NCBI GenBank assembly: GCA_903919975.1
Contig: CAIXKE010000057.1
Coordinates: 1 to 64,000, forward strand
Length of the DNA stretch: 64,000 nucleotides
Direction: 5' to 3'
DNA from: Akkermansiaceae bacterium
Lineage (GTDB): Bacteria; Verrucomicrobiota; Verrucomicrobiia; Verrucomicrobiales; Akkermansiaceae
Below the pieces are notes generated by a model that worked only from the letters and a program-made list of their open reading frames with translations, did no database searches and was not told the origin of the DNA. The position numbers and the translations under genes were made by a program. Positions 1 to 7,427 of the stretch are shown one piece after another. Each line of letters starts with the position of its first letter. The first letter of the stretch is position 1.

Positions 1-145
1 GCTTGGGGGCGGGTATTTCGCAACGCACAAGCCCGGGAGAGTGATTTCAACCTGCCGGAACTCATCCCGTCAGAAGCGATCCTGTGCGCATACAACCCAC
101 ACAGGATGAGTGTTTTCAGCCCCAAAGTTGAACACCGTTGTGCTG

Positions 146-170
146 AATTTCAGCAAGACAGGCTTTATGA
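146..170 (+). repeat. 25-bp direct repeat, copy 1
   Basis: The sequence AATTTCAGCAAGACAGGC followed by TTTATGA occurs here and again, identically and in the same orientation, at 2353-2377. Copy 1 ends exactly where the open frame of the truncated sugar-hydrolase gene begins, so it marks a recombination or insertion junction. No transposase is seen beside either copy. Confidence 0.85.
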
Positions 171-1115
171 TTACATTCCGCCGATGGCCTGCGGTGGACC
201 CTGTATCCCGACAATCCCGTGCTGCCCGGCTGCGACACCATCACCCTCGCCCAGGATCCGGACACCGGCGAGTATCTCGCCTTCCACAAGCGCCAGTTCG
301 ACAAACGCACCCGCCCGGTCGCCCGGCAGGTCTTCCTCTCCGTCAGCAAGGACATGCAACACTGGTCCGAACCGCAGCTGGTGATGAACCCGGATGAAAC
401 CGACCATGCCGAAACCCGGAAACTCAAAGGGGGCATGCACGCCGAGTTCTACAACCTGTCCGCCTTCCCTTACGCAGGACAGTGGCTTGGTCTGGTCACG
501 GTCTTCCGCCGCACCGGACCACCTCCGGTCAAAGGTCCGGGCCAGAGCGGCGACGACGGGCCGATTGACGTCCAATTGGTTCACAGCCGCGACGGCCGCC
601 AGTGGCAGCGCTGTTCGGACCGCAGCCCGGTCATCGCCCTTGGCCCGCACTCGTTTGATGCCAGCAGCATCCTTGGAGTCTGCAACTCGCCGGTCATCGT
701 CGGCGACGAAATGTGGATGTATTACACCGCGATCACCACCACCCACGGCGGAGCCTTGCCGGACAAACAGATGGCGATTGCCCGCGCCGCATGGCGTCTG
801 GACGGCATGGTGTCGCTGCGTGCCAAGGACTCCGGGGGCGTGATCGAAACGGTGCCGATCCAACCCGCGGGCGACCACCTTTTCGTCAATGCCGACGTGC
901 GCACCGGGCGGCTCCTCGTGGAAGTGCTCGATGCGGAGGGAGAGCCCATACCGGGCTTCGAGAAATCCGCTTGCCTGCCGCTGACCGGTGGCTCAGTGCG
1001 TCAGGCCGTGACGTGGCGCACGGCATCGTCACTGCCCCAAGGAAAGTCCCTTCGGCTTCGGTTCCATCTGACCGGTGGCGACCTCTTCAGTTACGTTTTT
1101 GAAACCAAGCGATGA
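171..1115 (+). pseudogene. 5'-truncated glycosidase-like (GH43/GH32-type propeller) protein
   Basis: The frame is open from base 171, directly after a TGA inside the 25-bp repeat. It begins with residues reading SADGLRWTLYPDNPV, a typical internal blade motif of five-bladed beta-propeller sugar hydrolases, and continues through repeated propeller-like signatures (DPDTGEYLAFHKRQ, SKDMQHWSEPQ, SRDGRQWQRC). The first ATG in frame (219) lies inside the domain, so the N-terminus and any signal peptide are missing. The C-terminal part looks like a complete beta-sandwich ending in FSYVFETKR. Its stop overlaps the ATG of the next fragment (ATGA), so the two were once a coupled operon. Probably a remnant of an exported enzyme; the substrate cannot be told. 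Confidence 0.65.
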
Positions 1116-1378
1116 AAACGAACACGAAACCCACGAAACACACCCTCACACTCCTCGCCGCCCTCCTGCTCGCGCCGCTGGCACTGCAAGCCGCCGAGCC
1201 CGCACCTATCGTCCTGCGCGACCTGCCGCTGCTCTTCGCCGATGACAGCGGGATCGCCGCGAAGAACGGCGTGAAGCGCACCGTCCATCCCGCCAAGACA
1301 CGGCAACCCCCTTTTCCCCGCCCTCCGGTTCGACCCAATGGCTCTTTCAGGAGCCTCTCGCAGAAAGCAAATTCCTAG
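1112..1378 (+). pseudogene. N-terminal fragment of a secreted glycosidase-like protein
   Basis: The fragment starts with a clear signal peptide (Lys/Thr-rich n-region, then LTLLAALLLAPLALQAA). It continues with IVLRDLPLLFADDSGIAAK and a NGVKRTVHPAKTR segment, the usual start of secreted GH43/GH32-like hydrolases of Planctomycetes and Verrucomicrobia. After about residue 67 the similarity stops abruptly and the frame runs into unrelated sequence, ending at 88 aa where several hundred residues would be expected. It overlaps the preceding fragment by four bases. The part missing here is roughly the part kept in that fragment, so these may be the remains of two tandem paralogues. Confidence 0.6.
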
Positions 1379-1484
1379 CATTCAGCTCACGAGTGCCGGA
1401 CTGGTACGCAAGCAGAAGATGGGCAGAACCATTTTTTACATCAACGATTCGCTTTACTCGCTCTTGAGTTGTGTGACCCTGTAG
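1338..1484 (+). pseudogene. Remnant of an ArsR-family HTH regulator
   Basis: This 48-codon frame is too short for the ORF track. Its end reads LTSAGLVRKQKMGRTIFYI followed by NDSLYSLLSCV, which matches the recognition-helix end plus beta-wing of ArsR/SmtB regulators (L..AGLV...k.Gr...Y.l). The dimerisation helix and most of the HTH are missing, so it is probably the scar of an internal deletion. The assignment rests only on this motif. Confidence 0.45.
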
Positions 1485-1695
1485 CACAACGATGGGCGAA
1501 GCCGGTAACTCGCCCTCCATCCTCTTCAAGCGGGGCAAGACAGAAGACTTGAATACGGAAGACAGAAGATCAGATGGCTCACGCGAAGCCGCGAGGGGGT
1601 GAAGAGGGCGGCAGATCAAAAGACCTCATCGCGCTGATCGCGCATGTCTTCTCTTGAAACTGAAAACTTGAGCCTTAAACCTTTCCCGACTGGCA
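1485..1695. other. Non-coding gap between decayed genes
   Basis: About 210 bases separate the ArsR remnant from the PEP-CTERM gene. There are imperfect GAAGAC/AGACAG words but no ORF with family features. The minus-strand 90-aa ORF here (1347-1619) runs antisense to the two remnants and has no recognisable domain. Confidence 0.4.
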
Positions 1696-2304
1696 TCACT
1701 TCCTGCGGCGGCGCAGCAGCATCGTGGCTCCCAGAACGCTCAGCAAGGAGGTCGAAGGCTCGGGGATGCCCGTTACGACTCCCTGTCCGTTGTCACCCAC
1801 ACCAAAAGCAAGCAAGTTGAGCTCCTCGCCGAAGAAGCCTCCTGGATGTGCGGTAAAATTGGCCCACCCGTAATAAGTTTCGTTCGTTCCGAGTCCTTGA
1901 TTCGTGTAGCGAAACCCTAGGTAATAAACGGTGGATCCATCAAAGCTCAGAGTGGACTCGCTGAGGTAGGAATCTCCCGTGCCGGCGGAGAAAGCGGTTG
2001 AAGCGTCTATCGTGGTGCCTTGAGGGAAAATCGCAAAGGTGTTCGTCGAGGCACCCGCCAACGCAAAATTGACTCCAGGATTTAGAGACGATTTGAGGCC
2101 TACAAAAACCCCCTGCGTATTCGCGGAGAAAGCCAAGGGATAGTTGGTTGTGTCGAATCCCGGCGTCACAGCGCCGGAAAGAGGATCAAAACTCCAACCA
2201 TACCAAGGCGTGGGATTCGTGGTGGTGTATAACGCTGCGGAAGCGATGGAGGCATTAAGAAACGCAAAGCCAAGGATACTGAAGAGAACAGGGAAGTGAT
2301 GCAT
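1696..2304 (-). CDS. PEP-CTERM sorting domain protein
   Basis: A 202-aa exported protein. It has an N-terminal signal peptide (HHFPVLFSILGFAFLNASIASA), a beta-rich middle with no recognised enzyme domain, and a C-terminal sorting signal: IPEPSTSLLSVLGATML followed by RRRRK, the PEP motif, transmembrane stretch and basic tail recognised by exosortase. The middle (NTFAIFPQGTT, YYLGFRYTNQGLG, TYYGWANF) resembles the short structural PEP-CTERM proteins that are numerous in Verrucomicrobia. No exosortase gene is in the window. It lies between decayed genes and the second 25-bp repeat. The family is clear; its role is unknown. Confidence 0.85.
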   Translation of the reverse strand: MHHFPVLFSILGFAFLNASIASAALYTTTNPTPWYGWSFDPLSGAVTPGFDTTNYPLAFSANTQGVFVGLKSSLNPGVNFALAGASTNTFAIFPQGTTIDASTAFSAGTGDSYLSESTLSFDGSTVYYLGFRYTNQGLGTNETYYGWANFTAHPGGFFGEELNLLAFGVGDNGQGVVTGIPEPSTSLLSVLGATMLLRRRRK

Positions 2305-2560
2305 ATAGCATTATTCAACAAAAGCCGCATGCAACGTGTAAATAAAATTTTTAATTTCAGCAAGACAGGCTTTATGAGTAATAACCTCCTTGTCTCCGGC
2401 CCCATCGTGCCGGACCGTCCGGTTGTCCCCTGCCCTTGTCCATTCACGGCCGAAACCAAATCGATTGACCGCGGATTTTCCCGGTTTGGTTGGCATTCCC
2501 CACATTCCCCCGCACTTTGCTCTTTTCCGGCCCAGCACGCGGGCATAGTTTCTCGCCGAC
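2305..2560. other. Intergenic region with divergent promoters for the PEP-CTERM gene and lipA
   Basis: These 256 bases separate the divergent PEP-CTERM and lipA genes and must hold both promoters. The first 75 bases are AT-rich (ATATAGCATTATTCAAC, AATAAAATTTTTAATTTC), unlike the neighbourhood, and run into the second copy of the 25-bp repeat. No convincing -35/-10 pair was identified. Confidence 0.4.
2353..2377 (+). repeat. 25-bp direct repeat, copy 2
   Basis: Identical to 146-170 and in the same orientation, 2,207 bases downstream. It lies in the lipA upstream region. The bases on either side of the two copies differ, so the repeat is exactly 25 bp. Confidence 0.85.
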
Positions 2561-3571
2561 ATGAGTAGTTGCGGCCCGAAAACGAAAATGGACCCGGCCT
2601 TGCACCGGGCCCAGAAACCTTCCTGGATCAAAGTTCGACTGCCGAACAACCCGGAATTCTGGTCCACCAAATCACTCATCACCGACCTGAAATTGGTGAC
2701 CGTCTGCGAGGAAGCCCAGTGCCCGAACCGTTGGGAATGCTGGAGCCAGAAGACCGCCACCTTCATGATCGCCGGGGAAAAGTGCACCCGCGCCTGTGGC
2801 TTCTGCGCCGTCAAAACCGCCAAACCCGACGCCCTCGAAGCCGACGAACCGCAACGCGTCGCCGAGGCCACCCGCCGCATGGGTCTCAAACACGTCGTCA
2901 TCACTGCCGTCGCCCGCGACGACCTCCGCGATGGCGGCGCCGAGCATTTCAAACTCACCATCGAGGCGGTCCGCGAAGCCAATCCAGAAACGATCATCGA
3001 AGTCCTCGTCCCCGATTTCAACGACCGCGACTGGGCCTTGCAACTCGTGATGGACGCCCGCCCGCACATTTTCAACCACAACATCGAGACCGTCGAACGC
3101 CTGACCCCGCTCGTCCGATCCCGTGCCCAATACCAACGCAGCCTCACCGTCCTGAAAAAAGCCAAGGCGATGGTCGATGGCAAAGTCGCCACCAAAAGCG
3201 GCATCATGCTCGGCCTCGGCGAGCGCCCTGAAGAACTCCTCCGCGCCTTCGATGACCTCCGCGCCCACGACGTCACCGTGCTGACGCTCGGACAATACCT
3301 CCGCCCGACCCCCAAACACCTGCCAGTCGTCGAGTTCATCCACCCGGACACCTTCGCCGAATACAAGGAAATCGCCCTTGAAAAAGGCTTCCGCCACGTC
3401 GCCAGCGGACCACTGGTTAGGAGTTCTTATCACGCCGCCGAGTTCCGCCCGGAACTCGATGTGCTTGAAGCCATCGAAGCCGATCTGCGCGCCGCCAAAG
3501 GCTTGGAACTCGGCCCCGAACACCTCGACCTCCCGGACCTCAAGCCGGAACTCGCCAAAGCCATCGCCTGA
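2561..3571 (+). CDS. lipA: Lipoyl synthase
   Basis: A radical-SAM enzyme that inserts two sulfurs into protein-bound octanoyl groups to make the lipoyl cofactor of pyruvate and 2-oxoglutarate dehydrogenases and the glycine cleavage system. The auxiliary-cluster motif is present (CEEAQCPNRWEC, Cys49/54/60), as is the radical-SAM motif CTRACGFC (Cys75/79/82). The C-terminal RSSY serine ligand is also there (GPLVRSSYHAAEF). Its 336 aa is slightly longer than usual because of the N-terminus; an ATG at 2588 is an alternative start. The stop overlaps the start of the EVE gene by one base, suggesting coupling. lipB is not nearby. Confidence 0.97.
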   Translation: MSSCGPKTKMDPALHRAQKPSWIKVRLPNNPEFWSTKSLITDLKLVTVCEEAQCPNRWECWSQKTATFMIAGEKCTRACGFCAVKTAKPDALEADEPQRVAEATRRMGLKHVVITAVARDDLRDGGAEHFKLTIEAVREANPETIIEVLVPDFNDRDWALQLVMDARPHIFNHNIETVERLTPLVRSRAQYQRSLTVLKKAKAMVDGKVATKSGIMLGLGERPEELLRAFDDLRAHDVTVLTLGQYLRPTPKHLPVVEFIHPDTFAEYKEIALEKGFRHVASGPLVRSSYHAAEFRPELDVLEAIEADLRAAKGLELGPEHLDLPDLKPELAKAIA

Positions 3572-4038
3572 TGAATCACTGGTTGATCAAATCCGAGCCC
3601 GACGTCTTCTCGATCGACGACCTCGCGAAAGTAAAACGCGAGCCATGGTCCGGCGTTAGAAACTATCAGGCGCGCAACTTCATGTGGAAGGACATGAAAC
3701 CCGGCGACCTCGCCCTCTTCTATCACTCCAACGCCAAGCCACCCGGCATCGCCGGCATCGCAAAAGTCGTCGGCCTCCCCTACCCCGATCCCACCCAGTT
3801 CGACTCCAAGAGCGAATACTTCGATCCCAAAGCCACCCCGGAAAAACCCCGCTGGTGGCTCGTCGATTTCGAATTTGTCGGCAAATTCATCAACCTCCTG
3901 CCGCTCGAAGCCATCAAGGCCGATCCCGTTCTATCAGAAATGTTGATCTGCCAACGCGGCACCCGCCTCTCCATCACGCCGGTCGATCCACTGCATCACA
4001 AGCGCGCCTGCAAGCTCGCAGGCTGGAAAGCCCTGTAG
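3571..4038 (+). CDS. EVE domain-containing protein
   Basis: A 155-aa protein that is essentially one EVE domain, a PUA/YTH-like fold that in known members binds modified nucleobases in DNA or RNA. Diagnostic stretches are WLIKSEPDVFSIDDL at the start, WSGVRNYQARNFM, and GDLALFYHSN followed by GIAGIAKVVG. The length is standard for stand-alone EVE proteins. Its ATG shares one base with the lipA stop, so it is probably translated from the lipA mRNA. EVE proteins are known from restriction contexts, but none is seen here; a housekeeping role is more likely. Confidence 0.92.
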   Translation: MNHWLIKSEPDVFSIDDLAKVKREPWSGVRNYQARNFMWKDMKPGDLALFYHSNAKPPGIAGIAKVVGLPYPDPTQFDSKSEYFDPKATPEKPRWWLVDFEFVGKFINLLPLEAIKADPVLSEMLICQRGTRLSITPVDPLHHKRACKLAGWKAL

Positions 4039-4108
4039 CATCGCGCAAATGCACACGCCTGTAGCGTAACTCTATGAGTGTCGCAGCCCAGGTTCCGCGC
4101 GAAGCCCT

Positions 4109-4145
4109 CTTGTCTTGCGTCTTGTGTCTTGAAGTCTTGCGTCTC
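4109..4145. repeat. Heptamer array (GTCTTGN)n, copy A
   Basis: Imperfect tandem words of the type GTCTTG(C/T) lie between the convergent EVE and ThuA-like genes: CTTGTCTTGCGTCTTGTGTC and onward. The same array type flanks the four-helix-bundle gene at 8.9 and 9.3 kb. Confidence 0.7.
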
Positions 4146-4151
4146 CCACCC

Positions 4152-5126
4152 TCACTTCGCAGGAGCGACAAACGGGCGCTTCGATACCGCATCCGCCTTC
4201 GGAAAATCCGCGGGGATTTCCGTTTGCGTGACTTTTCCCGTGGCCGCCCACTCGACACCGCGATTGAAGGTCACCATGAACCCGACACACTCAAATGACT
4301 GCGTATAGTGGCCAAGCGTGGTGTGGAAAACACGGCCCTTGTCATATTTGATGGTCATGAGCATCGGCTCGTTACGACCTTCCTTACGGAGTTTTTCTGG
4401 CTCCGACGCAGTGGCGAGAATTTCCATGTTTTCGGCGGGTCCGCGCAGCAAAGAATAACATTCGTCCGAGGCGTGCATCCAAAAATCCGGCACGCCCCTG
4501 GTGATGGGATGCTCGCGGCTACGGATGGTCACGAGAAAATCGTTGAGTGGCCCATGAGCGCCGCAAGGGCCGGGCTTGGGATCGCGGACCTCCTTGCCTT
4601 CGCTGTCGATGTAAACATAGGGCCCGTGTTGCGCATTGCGCCCACCCCAGCCACCAAGACCGATCATCTTGTTGTATTCCGGCCAATCCGGGAAGCTATT
4701 GTCCGCAGCATGGACCGATACGAAGCCACCACCGTTTTTTACATACGTCTCGAACGCGCGCCGGGTCTCCTCGGGCCACGGGGCCGCCTGGTAACCGAAG
4801 TTTGAGATGACGACGTTGTATTTCGAGAAATCAGGTTTGAAATCCGGGTCGGCTTTGGGTTTCGGCAGATCCTCGGTTTTGGCACCTCCGGCCATCGGCA
4901 GGAAGAGAGCTTCCTGCATACCGTTCCATGTGAATTGGGTGCGTGCTATATCTACCTCGAAGAGTCCGGTCGCTTCGAGATACTGCCGCATGATGATCGT
5001 GGTTTTCGGCCATTCCTTGTGGTTGTTCTGGCCATCAATGATAAGCGCCTTGAGCTTCGCGGCCGCATGGGCAGTCGGAGCGATAAGAAGGGTGGTCCAG
5101 ATGGTGAGTTGAAGAAGTATTTTCAT
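4152..5126 (-). CDS. ThuA-like domain protein, secreted
   Basis: A 324-aa protein with a signal peptide (KILLQLTIWTTLLIAPTAHA) followed by a ThuA-like (glutamine-amidotransferase-like fold) domain. It shows KALIIDGQNNHKEWPKTT at the N-terminus, then VVISNFGYQAAPWPE, GGGFVSVHAADNSF and a C-terminal GRVFHTTLGHY typical of the family. ThuA proteins are linked to trehalose and other sugar utilisation and are very common in Planctomycetes and Verrucomicrobia, often predicted to act in the periplasm. The ORF track starts 16 codons earlier (5174); the start at 5126 was chosen because it gives a clean signal peptide. It stands alone among unrelated genes, so the substrate cannot be inferred. Confidence 0.88.
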   Translation of the reverse strand: MKILLQLTIWTTLLIAPTAHAAAKLKALIIDGQNNHKEWPKTTIIMRQYLEATGLFEVDIARTQFTWNGMQEALFLPMAGGAKTEDLPKPKADPDFKPDFSKYNVVISNFGYQAAPWPEETRRAFETYVKNGGGFVSVHAADNSFPDWPEYNKMIGLGGWGGRNAQHGPYVYIDSEGKEVRDPKPGPCGAHGPLNDFLVTIRSREHPITRGVPDFWMHASDECYSLLRGPAENMEILATASEPEKLRKEGRNEPMLMTIKYDKGRVFHTTLGHYTQSFECVGFMVTFNRGVEWAATGKVTQTEIPADFPKADAVSKRPFVAPAK

Positions 5127-5187
5127 GAATTCTGATATGAAGACGTTCGAACCAAGGCCAATCTTTCCGGCCAAGGCCTCTTAAATT

Positions 5188-6141
5188 TCAATCACCTGTA
5201 GGCCTTCTCCTCCACCAAGCCGCCAAGGCGCTGCCGATGATGCTGTGGAACACCGCGGAAATCGCGGCGGGCACCGGGGCCAAGGCAATTGTGGGGAAAT
5301 GCCGTGTGGCGAGCGCGGCCCCGAGACCACTGTTTTGCATGCCCACCTCGATGGAAATCGTCCGGCACAGGCTTTCGCCGCAACCGGTGAGCTTCGCTAA
5401 TCCGTAGCCTAGCAGGAACCCGAAAAGGTGCAGCAGGAATACCGAAAGGAACAGGATACCCACCGAACCTGCGATCGCATTTCGGTTCAGGGCGACAATG
5501 CAACCCACGATAGCGACCACTACAAGGGCGCTGACCAGCGGACCAAGCGCATCGATCCCCCCTCTGAGTTTCCGCGCGCTGCTCATTTTTTCTAACACAG
5601 TATTCACCGTGATCCCGAGCACGAGAGGCAGCAGCACCACGATTAGCATCGACTTGAACAAGGCCCATGCGTCGACAGGCATCCATGCGCCGGCGAGCCA
5701 GCTCGTCAGACAGGGCGTGGCGAAAACGGCGGCAAGGGTTGAGGTCATGGTGAGCAGGACGCTGAGCGGCACATTCGCCCGCGCGAGATGGCAGATGACA
5801 TTGGACACCGTGCCGCCGGGGCAGCAGCCAACGAGGATCAGTCCAAGCGCGAGGCCTGTTTCCAGATGAAACGCCTTCGCCAAGCCCCAACCGAGCAGCG
5901 GCATGATCGCAAACTGCGCGAAAACACCGAGCGCAATCCGCTTCGGATCCCTGAGCACGGCGGCAAAATCGGCAAACCGCAACGTCAGGCCCATGCCGAG
6001 CATCACGACCCCAAGCGCAGTCTCGATCCACGGCTTGAACCAAATCCACGCGCCCGGTTGCAACCAGGCCCAGGCGCAACCGAGGACCAGCCAGAACGGA
6101 AAACCCGCCGTCAACATTCCTGAAACTCTCGCCAACGTCAT
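5188..6141 (-). CDS. Bile acid:sodium symporter (BASS) family transporter
   Basis: A 317-aa integral membrane protein with about nine or ten hydrophobic segments. Family motifs are GMGLTLRFADFAAVLRDPKR near residue 55, the cavity motif GLILVGCCPGGTVSNVICHL near residue 100, and EVGMQNSGLGAALATRHF in the C-terminal part, which matches the second crossover helix of the BASS fold. Bacterial members move organic anions with sodium (bile acids, pantoate and others). The substrate here is unknown. It is followed, 61 bases on, by the ThuA-like gene on the same strand. Confidence 0.9.
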   Translation of the reverse strand: MTLARVSGMLTAGFPFWLVLGCAWAWLQPGAWIWFKPWIETALGVVMLGMGLTLRFADFAAVLRDPKRIALGVFAQFAIMPLLGWGLAKAFHLETGLALGLILVGCCPGGTVSNVICHLARANVPLSVLLTMTSTLAAVFATPCLTSWLAGAWMPVDAWALFKSMLIVVLLPLVLGITVNTVLEKMSSARKLRGGIDALGPLVSALVVVAIVGCIVALNRNAIAGSVGILFLSVFLLHLFGFLLGYGLAKLTGCGESLCRTISIEVGMQNSGLGAALATRHFPTIALAPVPAAISAVFHSIIGSALAAWWRRRPTGD

Positions 6142-6326
6142 GGCCGGAGATCATTCCCGGATCTGCCCGAGCGTCCAGCAAAGTCCGCACGCCAAATACA
6201 AACTCCCAGCCCTTTTGCCATCCCCGGCTACTCCGGACTGAATGATGTTTTTCAAACTGTTTTATCATCTTTTCCCGGTCCAATGCGGTCTTGTCATAGC
6301 GATCCAAGAAAAGCAGCTTCACGCCG

Positions 6327-7031
6327 ATGAACACCCGAAACCCTGCCGCCCCAAAGCAAGCCCCATGGATCGCCGGGCTGAAGGCTGCCCGAGCGAACCT
6401 CATTCCCGCTCTCATCCTCCAGGCGATCATGCTCGCGCTTCTGCTCGGGTATTACTTCTATCCGCCCACCACTCATTGGCTCGATCGCCTCGCCGTGCTC
6501 AAGGAGCACTGGGGCTTCGGATACTCGGCCGTCTCCGCCATCATCGCCGGGGCCGTCATCCCGGAAATCATGCGCATCCTGGTTTTCCAAAAAGGCCGGG
6601 TGTCGCGCACGAACCTCGACAACCTCATTTTCACCGTCCCTTTCTGGTGCGCCATGGGCGTGTTGGTGGACGTCTTCTACCGCACCCAGGCGGTGGTCTT
6701 CGGCGCGGAGGCGACCATTCGCATAGTCGCGACCAAGGTGTTCTTCGACCAATTCCTTTATTCGCCATTCATTGCCACGCCCCTCACCTGCTGGCTCTAT
6801 GATTGGAAACACTCCGGCTACAGCCTAACCGATTCTGACCGTTACTTCACCAAGGCCTACGCGCGGGATGTGATGGTGCCTGTTGTTTTCGCAAACTGGG
6901 GAGTCTGGCTCCCAGTCGTTTCCATCCTCTACTCCCTCCCCAGCCTGCTGCAAATCCCACTCTTCGGACTCGCTCTCTCACTGTGGGTGCTCCTCTACAC
7001 TTGGATCAGCGAGCAGCGAAACCGCAGCTAA
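6327..7031 (+). CDS. Mpv17/PMP22-like membrane protein
   Basis: A 234-aa protein with four or five predicted transmembrane segments. Signatures of the Mpv17/PMP22 family, better known from peroxisomes and mitochondria of eukaryotes, are visible: TKVFFDQFLYSPFIATPLT near residue 140 and FANWGVWLPVVSILYSLP near residue 190. The length is a little longer than eukaryotic members because of a Pro/Lys-rich cytoplasmic N-terminus. Its function in bacteria is not established. It is transcribed away from the BASS transporter and its upstream gap contains no obvious regulatory motif. Confidence 0.7.
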   Translation: MNTRNPAAPKQAPWIAGLKAARANLIPALILQAIMLALLLGYYFYPPTTHWLDRLAVLKEHWGFGYSAVSAIIAGAVIPEIMRILVFQKGRVSRTNLDNLIFTVPFWCAMGVLVDVFYRTQAVVFGAEATIRIVATKVFFDQFLYSPFIATPLTCWLYDWKHSGYSLTDSDRYFTKAYARDVMVPVVFANWGVWLPVVSILYSLPSLLQIPLFGLALSLWVLLYTWISEQRNRS

Positions 7032-7051
7032 GCCCCAATGAGGAACCTCAA

Positions 7052-7335
7052 TTGAAGCGCGGAATTCATTCCGCGAGAAACATCACAGCTTGCTTGCGGA
7101 ATGAATTCCAATGCCTTTAAGGATTCAGGCTTGTCGGAGCGCGTGCATTCTGCGCGCTGCTGGATGACGGACATGCTGTCCGTCGAGCTTAGCGGAAGAC
7201 GGGTGACAGAATGTCCCCCGTCCGACAGCCGACAGAATGTCGGCGCTCCGTAGGTTTTCTCCGCTCCCTGCCGATATCAAGAAACGTAATGATCAGAATC
7301 GAATCCTTAAAGGCATTGGAATAAATTCCGCGCTC
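7052..7335. repeat. Nested composite inverted repeat
   Basis: The region between the Mpv17-like gene and the ahcY terminator is built of nested inverted repeats. Outer: AAGCGCGGAATTCATTCCGCG at 7056, itself palindromic, and GAATAAATTCCGCGCTCC at the far end. Middle: GGAATGAATTCCAATGCC plus TTTAAGGATTC (7097-7126) pairs with GAATCCTTAAAGGCATTGGA ATAAATTCC (7302-7330) almost perfectly. Inner: CGGAGCGCGTGCATTCTG pairs with CAGAATGTCGGCGCTCCG. A further copy of the outer motif is at 46661. It encodes no protein; probably a REP/MITE-like element. Confidence 0.8.
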
Positions 7336-7376
7336 CAGTTCGTCGCACGTGGAAAATAAAATCCCCCCGGCAGAAC

Positions 7377-7412
7377 AAAAAACGCCCGGATAGCGAACCA
7401 TCCGGGCGTTTA
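7377..7412 (-). terminator. Rho-independent terminator of ahcY
   Basis: Reading the minus strand, AAACGCCCGGAT, an 8-base loop and ATCCGGGCGTTT form a 12-bp stem followed by a T run, 16 bases after the ahcY stop. Confidence 0.88.
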
Positions 7413-7427
7413 AGTTAAAAACAAAAC

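Noticed and set aside
1-384. Plus-strand frame open from base 1 (includes the 92-aa ORF 106-384)
   Set aside because: It crosses the repeat junction into a second frame of the sugar-hydrolase fragment and shows no recognisable motif; kept only as possible remnant.
1347-1619. 90-aa minus-strand ORF
   Set aside because: It is antisense to the fragments on the plus strand and has no domain; the plus-strand ArsR wing motif is the better reading.
2311-3366. 351-aa minus-strand ORF over lipA
   Set aside because: It is antisense to lipoyl synthase with intact Fe-S motifs and has low-complexity Arg/Ser composition.
5192-6430. 412-aa minus ORF overlapping the BASS transporter
   Set aside because: The alternative frame 5188-6141 has transmembrane segments and family motifs; this one is Arg-rich without any.
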